Shown here: positions 58,191 to 64,000 of the stretch, piece by piece
How positions within the stretch are numbered: the first letter of the stretch is position 1
How the letters are laid out: each line of letters starts with the position of its first letter
Source of the DNA: Quillaja saponaria
Taxonomy: Eukaryota; Streptophyta; Magnoliopsida; Fabales; Quillajaceae
NCBI GenBank assembly: GCA_029379385.1
Contig: CM055608.1
Location: 24,240,350 to 24,304,349 of the forward strand
Direction: 5' to 3'
Length of the DNA: 64,000 nucleotides
The notes under the pieces: model-generated
The model's input: the letters and a program-made list of their open reading frames with translations, nothing else
Databases searched by the model: none
What the model was told of the DNA's origin: nothing
Made by a program: the position numbers and the translations under genes

Positions 58191-61100
58191 TCTAATATTG
58201 TTATAACTCGACGTCGTAAAGTTGAGTTTTAGATATAATGAGTAAATTTTTATTATTAAATAATAAATACATAAATAAATTAATTAAATAGATAATAATA
58301 TGCGAGAACTTGTTATAATTCGATAACATGTTTTATTATTCTTTTGTATAATTTAATATTTTATAATATACAAAAATTTAGACCAACAAAATTTAATTAA
58401 GAAAATAAGTGACATATGTATATTTTAAAATTTAATTTGTACCGCACATTCTTTATACCATATTAGATATTTTATTTTTACTATTTCACTTGTTCTTTTC
58501 TCCTTTGTTTTTTTTTTCTTTCCCCCATCTCTTTTGTCTCCTTGCCTTTCTACTTTAGTCCAAATTTCTGCCTTCCTCTCCCCTGTTCTCCATTCTTCCA
58601 GCTTCCTTTTCTTTGTGCTGGGTTATGGTGCTTCCAAATTTCAGCTGGCTATTTGAGCCCTCTTGCACCTAAGTTGGCTGGGTTTAAACTTTACAAGGTT
58701 GCTGCTCCGCTTGAAGCTGCCATGGCCCAGTCTCCTTCTGTTTTCTTTCCCCTTTCTTGACGCCAATTGTGTAGTTGATGGTAATTAAAGTGTGGTTGTG
58801 GCCAAGGCAAGGTAAAGACCCCTCCTCCTACTCTCCCTTTTTGTGTCCTAGTTGATTCTTCTCTTACAGCCGTGGGTGGTTAGCAGCTCTTAGGATGTAG
58901 GTGCTCTGTTTTGAGTCAAGAATTTCAATTAAAGCTGGACACCTTGCTGCCGTGAGTTAAAAAAAAAAATAATGTTTTGCTGTATGACCATGTGTGTGTG
59001 TGAAGCATGGATGAACATGGCAGCAACTAAGGTGAAAGAAGCTGCCATGCCCTGTTCCAGTCAAGTCCAGCCGTAAGGGAGGGTTCAGCAGTCCTTTTGC
59101 GTTTTTCTTGGTTTGCAATCATTTTCTTGGCAAAGTTTTCCCTATTATTTCATGATGCAATTAACTAAGGCAGTAAGTGTGATGCCGTGTCTGCTATGAG
59201 ACTTGAGAAAGTTTAGATTTCATTTAAGTTTGAGACTTTAAACTTGTTACTTGAGTGTTATGATATTAAGGAAGCAAAAGGTATATACAGAAAATTTTAT
59301 GGCTTAAAAAAAAAAAAAAGGATTTCGTTAAATTAGTGATGTTGGTTTAAGTGTTATTAAATTCTAGCTAGATAAGTACTTTATGTTTGAGTAGAAACGT
59401 GAAATAATTCAGTTAGACTAATCAAGTATGTATAGGTATTGTATTAATCAATTTGTATATATATATATATATATATACATGGATTTTAGAGGACCAACAA
59501 GTTAGTTAAGGATTATGTAATTCAAGTGTGAAGTTAAGCTAAACGAAGTAATTAAGTTTAATAACTAAATAATTGAAATCTAACCAATACTAAGTTCATT
59601 TAAATAAATAATTAGAAGACATTAAAATTAACTATATTAAATGGAAGTTTAGTACATACAATATAAACACTAGAAGCTAACAAATTGTACAAAGTGTTGA
59701 TGATGGTATGAACATAAATGTATATGTATATGTATATATGTTTAGAAATTAATTCATGTACGTTTCAATTGTTAGAAACTAATTAGGAAACATGAAATTA
59801 TTTAGGTCAATGTTAAGTTATAGAATTTGAGTAATTGATTAAATTGAGCTAGTCATGAGATATTCGGTAAAAGAATTAAAAGAACCTTAAGTTTAGTGTA
59901 GGTTTAGAAATTGAGTTTATAAATTCCATTAAGTAAATAGTTGATTGAAAGATATAGATAATCGATTAGGTTAATATGGAACTCAATAAATAGTGTATGA
60001 GAAAAATATATGAGTAAAGTTAATATGGAAATTATTGGTAATGGGGATTTCAAGAACTTAAAGTAGTCTATTAAAAGGACTAATCCCAAAGAGGTTGTGA
60101 TATACCTACAAAGAGTAAATTTCAAATAATTAACTGTATTATTATACACATCTAAATAATACATATGATACTTATCTAGAAAGATATACTTGTCTATTAA
60201 CAAACCCGATAAACGAAATTGGATTTTGTTTTTTCTAGAGAAAGTTATGTTCAAATAACTAAGGAAATGTCCTAGCTGTCAAAATCCTGCATTTTGCAGA
60301 ATTTGATGCAACTTCAAAAAATAAATTGTACTGTACACAAATCTAAAAATTACAAATGATATACCATTATAAAGATACATGTGTCTAGTATTTTATAAAT
60401 TTTACGAAATTGGATTTGAAATTTCTTAGAGAAAAATATTACCGTTAAAGCAGACACTGGTCCAAACCTCAAGTTTGGACAGTTTCAACATCTCTAACTC
60501 ACTAGTACTTTCTATCCTTGCTAATAGTTTCCTTTTGCCTTTGCATTGTTAAGACATTTAAAATATCTTTTCGCTATTAACCTTATCACATAAAATCAAA
60601 TTTATATTAATTGACATATAATAGCTTAATGGAGAAATTTCATAAAGAAAACTATACAAGTTGAGATATAAGCTTAGTAATTAAAATATTATAACAATAA
60701 CGTTTGTGAACTAAGTATTATTTGGAAATATGAATTTTAGTTCCGGATTATAATGTGGACCTGATGAGATGCGTAGACACAAGTGTAAGGACAAATGAAA
60801 TCGATTATGGGTGAGTGGTTAATTGATGCCTTTAAGGACTAAATTATTATGTGTAATTATATGTGCATTTGATTATGCATGATATATGAAAAATGAGTAA
60901 ATACAGTATCTCAGTGATTTATTTGAATTATGTTTGTTTGATATTGGTTGTGATTGATAAGGGCCAACAAAGTGTGATTTTTTATGAAAAACGATTTTTA
61001 TTTTCGAAATTAAAAATCTAAGTACAACTAGGAAATTCTGATTTGAAATCCTAAAATGTTCTGATTCTGATCAATATTTAATTGTTGTGCCGGAGCATAA

Positions 61101-61980
61101 ATGCCTAGCAGGGGGTGAAATTGTTGTGCGGGGCTGAGTTACTCGTTGGCCCTTTGTTTGCTTGTATGTTATGACTGCTTCGATTAATTTGTGCACCTAT
61201 GAATCATGTAAGTTGTGAACTTATCGTGAATACTAACTTGTACGTATAATTTTGAATGAAGACAAAAACATTGTCATGTGATGCTAATTGATTATATGTA
61301 TTATATGCTTTTATTGAGTGATGCTAGTACCCTTTGGGTACAATTCTCCACTCATGGAGTCCATAGGATTCATTCCTCTTATGAATTTTTTTTTTTTTTT
61401 TTTTTAGTGACAGGTGTGTGGTATAAGACGTCGCCAAGCTCGAGACCTACCGACAAAGAATGGCAAGTTATTTTCTAGAAACTCATACTTGAAGTCAAGG
61501 ATAAAAGTTTGTAGTTACAATAAAACTGTGGGTGTCAAATTTTGTATGATGTAATATTCTGGTATTTGTCTTATTGACGACGTGAAAGGAGCATAGCTCC
61601 TTATTGTCTTAGTGTTGTTGTTGTTGTGTAAGAACATGAATTTATAGGTTCATATTTTAAGGCATGTTCTATATTGTAAAGAACATCTGCTAAAATTTTC
61701 AATAAGTTATGATTAGTTTTAATCAACAAACTTTTAATGTTAACTTTTGACTTTATAAATTTTTGGTTTTATTCATTGGTTGGTAAAGAGTCATGGTTGT
61801 TCCTTTATTTGAGTTAGGGTTACAGAGGTTTGATTACTATTCTTCTGGCCAGTTATGTCTCCATGAGAAGTGTGACAAATTGACAATGAATTATTTAATA
61901 TTTTGATACATTGATAATCAATGAAGAAAATTATACTATTCTGTCAATAATTAATAATTCAATATATCTTTACATTTGTT
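58191..61980. other. Intergenic, possible LTR-derived sequence
   Basis: There is no coding gene that I recognise. A pyrimidine-rich stretch at 58490-58760 carries an open frame (58542-58760) without known motifs. The 60.7-61.6 kb part, with TGCCTAGCAGGGGGTGAAAT and TCCACTCATGGAGTCCATAG, has the character of a long retrotransposon LTR, but no partner repeat lies in the window. (TA)n at 59457-59475 and poly-T at 61386-61405. Confidence 0.3.
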
Positions 61981-63300
61981 AGCTTAAAACAACAAATTTA
62001 TGTACCAAAATATTTCTCAAATGCATTTAAACAAATTTCGTAGTGTTAATTAAGAATTAGGAAATGATTTGCTAGCATATTCAACTAATATTTTGATGTC
62101 AAGTCAGCTTAATGATTATCCCCTATTCCAAAGTAATTGATTGTACATTTAAAATAAAAATAATAATAAATCTCACAAACTAAAAACTATACAAATTTTG
62201 AAGGTCTTAAAATAAAAACTAAATAAGTCCTAATTTTTAGTTTTCTTTTATTTAAGTCATTTTACTTTGTTAGTACTTCTTTTGCCAAAAAATTCTTTGA
62301 AAAATTAATCAACTTCTTGCAAAAGAACATAAAAGGGTCTAACCTGTGTACACAATCTAGCTATCTTATACAAATTATGTTAGCAAGTACAGTTCAAGTA
62401 GTTTTACTTCTGATTCAACAATAACACCTCTATCTAATGAAAAAAAAAAAAAAAAAAAAAAAAACAGATCAATTCTTTAATTTTGTTCTTACTTCTGAAA
62501 ATAAAATAAAAAATTAGTCTTTCCGTAATATATAAATATTAAAGGTGTAACTCAATTCAACGTGAAATTTTAAATAAAAACACAAAAAAAAAAAAAAAAA
62601 AAAAATTTAAATAAACAAACAAAACAAAACAAAAACAAACAAACAAACAAACAAAAACAATGGGAAACAAATGAAATTAAGTAATTGAAGAAGTATGACT
62701 TATTGATCTTTAAAAAATATGCAACTAAATCATTGATTGATAAAAATGAAAGAAATCAGCGCAAGGTTTCAGACAAACCTGTCGGAGCGCTTATATGAAG
62801 ACGGAAGAGGCCAAAGGAGGAGTTAGGAGTTGGTGTAGAAAAATGAGGAGTTAATTCATTGATTGAGCCCAACATGAGTTTAAATAAATAGAGCATTATC
62901 ATCTCTCAAGAATTGATGTAGAAAATGAGTTGAACATGGAGTACTGAATTATTTGTAAGAAAAAAGAGCATTGACACTTTTTCTCTATACGTTTGAATTC
63001 AGAGAGATTGCTTTCACAAATAAAAAAACTAATGATTAGAGGAAGCTTCTTTGATACTTGTTCATGTTTGTTCTTTAATTAGTAAGCAAGTCAGAATCGT
63101 GCTTTGGTTTCAGAAAGCTTAGATATAACTCTGATACTTTTTCTATACAAACTGTATGAAAGACGCTGACTGTTTACTCCTATTTACTTGTTCATTCAAC
63201 CTTCATCAACCAAATATAGAATTTATGTGTTAGAATCATTCTCATTAAATCATGAAACAGTGCATTTGTTAACATAATTTGAGCAAAAACAATGACATTG

Positions 63301-63513
63301 GATGATTTTCCAATAAATCATCTGATGCTAAATTTGCAGGAATCTTTATTATATCAGGCAAAACCAGCAAGAGAATTTTGGCTGGTGGAAACAGAGCAAC
63401 AGCTCCTCGATGATTTTCCAATAAATCATCTGATGCTAAATTTGCAGGAATCTTTATATCAGGCAAAACCAGGTAAGAGAATTTTGGCTGGTGGAAACAG
63501 AGCAACAGCTCCT
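63301..63513 (-). repeat. 108-bp tandem duplication over the cyclin C-terminal codons
   Basis: GATGATTTTCCAATAAATCA begins units at 63301 and 63409. Each holds the codons for GAVALFPPAKILL plus downstream sequence. Copy B of the cyclin block has only one unit, so this happened in copy C alone. Confidence 0.92.
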
Positions 63514-63891
63514 CCTCCCTCAGGATTTGAGTATTTTCTGTACACAACCTGAAGGTTACTTTTCGAAGCCATTGAGTGGAAGCTCACCAGTAGTTGAGCA
63601 CAATCCCTGTTTGGAAACATACAATTCATTTGTCACTGATTGGAACCACACAATTCCACTACACACCATCTACACTAGATCGAGATAATGAAGATATAGA
63701 TAGAATACTCACATCAGTTGTTCTTCTGAATAACCAGTGTGAAGCTTAAGCGTCTCATTCCAAGCAGGGCTCTTATTAAGTGTGCATCTAGCAGCGAAGA
63801 CTGCTGAGGCAGCAACCATTGATGGGCAATACATTATAGTGGCATAATGCATCATTCCCAACTCAGACAGAAAATAGGCCATATTTTCCAA
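63459..63891 (-). pseudogene. B-type cyclin, last two exons only (copy C)
   Basis: Same exon pair as copy B: exon 63891-63713 (ENMAYFLSELGMMHYATIMY, then LHTGYSEEQL), donor GTGAGT, intron, and exon 63606-63459 ending ...AVALFPPAKILLPGFA and TGA. The Lys codon after PPA is intact here, whereas copy B has TAG at that codon. The upstream exons would lie to the right, and the next ~110 bp match copy B intron-like flank. In copy B they are absent, so this copy is probably also a fragment, though the window ends too early to be certain. Confidence 0.85.
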
Positions 63892-64000
63892 CTAGACAAT
63901 AGTCCAATAAAAAGAAATGAAACAATATTAATTTCCTTATACATAACATTGTAAAAGATAAAATATTAAAATGGAGCAATTAACTACCAGATTAGGAGTA

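Larger units (their letters stand above)
61990..64000. repeat. Cyclin-bearing segmental duplication, copy C (partner 41700-43960)
   Basis: Same order and orientation as the 41.7-44 kb block, reaching the end of the window without losing similarity. It has poly-A tracts at 62440-62463 and 62584-62605 and (CAAA)n/(AAAC)n sequence at 62620-62660 that the other copy lacks, and only one unit of the minisatellite. Confidence 0.92.

Noticed and set aside
59904..60254. 116-codon minus-strand frame rich in Leu, Ile and Tyr
   Set aside because: Composition is what AT-rich DNA gives by chance. No domain, no splice signals.
61060..61460. A coding gene in the less AT-rich stretch at 61.1-61.5 kb
   Set aside because: Frames are short and broken. 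The sequence looks like a retrotransposon LTR, but with no partner in the window I did not call an element.

Overview
This is an AT-rich nuclear segment of a flowering plant, most likely a eudicot. The evidence is GT..AG introns, a plant-type A-type cytochrome P450, CC-NB-ARC-LRR resistance genes, B-type mitotic cyclin exons, and Ty1/copia, Ty3/gypsy, hAT, CACTA, Mutator, Helitron-like and SINE elements. I saw no rRNA, tRNA, CRISPR or prokaryotic operon. The species cannot be named from this sequence alone.

Layout. 0.8-5.1 kb: a complete but decayed hAT transposon with 12-bp terminal inverted repeats (TIRs) and a perfect 8-bp target duplication. 6.6-6.8 kb: one CACTA-type end. 10.6-13.1 kb: a degenerate CACTA TNP2 transposase. 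13.2 kb: a remnant of B-type cyclin exons. 14.9-19.5 kb (minus): the only gene that looks intact, a two-exon CYP76-like P450 of 496 residues. A Mutator-type element sits in its intron and a 570-bp tandem duplication lies at its 3' end. 20.7-23 kb: retroelement scraps and a SINE. 23.5-25.9 kb (minus): a truncated copia element with 187-bp LTRs. 26.3-31.1 kb (minus): NLR copy 1, frameshifted. 31.4-38.3 kb: a copia element whose 3' LTR is split by a hAT-like element that itself carries Helitron-like insertions. 38.6-40.5 kb: two long-TIR elements. 41.7-44.0 kb: a duplicated block with cyclin exons and a minisatellite. 44.2-50.1 kb (minus): NLR copy 2, clearly a pseudogene. 50.6-54.2 kb (minus): a GC-rich non-autonomous LTR element with two internal tandem arrays. 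54.5-55.1 kb: a P450 pseudogene fragment. 56.5-57.5 kb: a tandem array of about 167-bp units. 57.6-58.2 kb: a second copy of the 22.4-23.05 kb block. 62-64 kb: a second copy of the 41.7-44 kb cyclin block, running off the window.

How the parts relate. The cyclin exons, NLRs, P450s and the SINE-associated block recur on the same strand. Left to right the order is cyclin, P450, block, NLR1, cyclin, NLR2, P450 fragment, block, cyclin. This is best read as a tandem segmental duplication of a cyclin-NLR-P450-block unit, later broken by deletions and nested transposons. Only the P450 is clearly complete. Both NLRs are disrupted as the sequence stands, although base-level assembly errors could explain some indels in NLR1. 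No new molecular system was found. The most informative signals are the repeated gene cluster and three transposon insertions whose empty sites or exact boundaries can be read inside the window.
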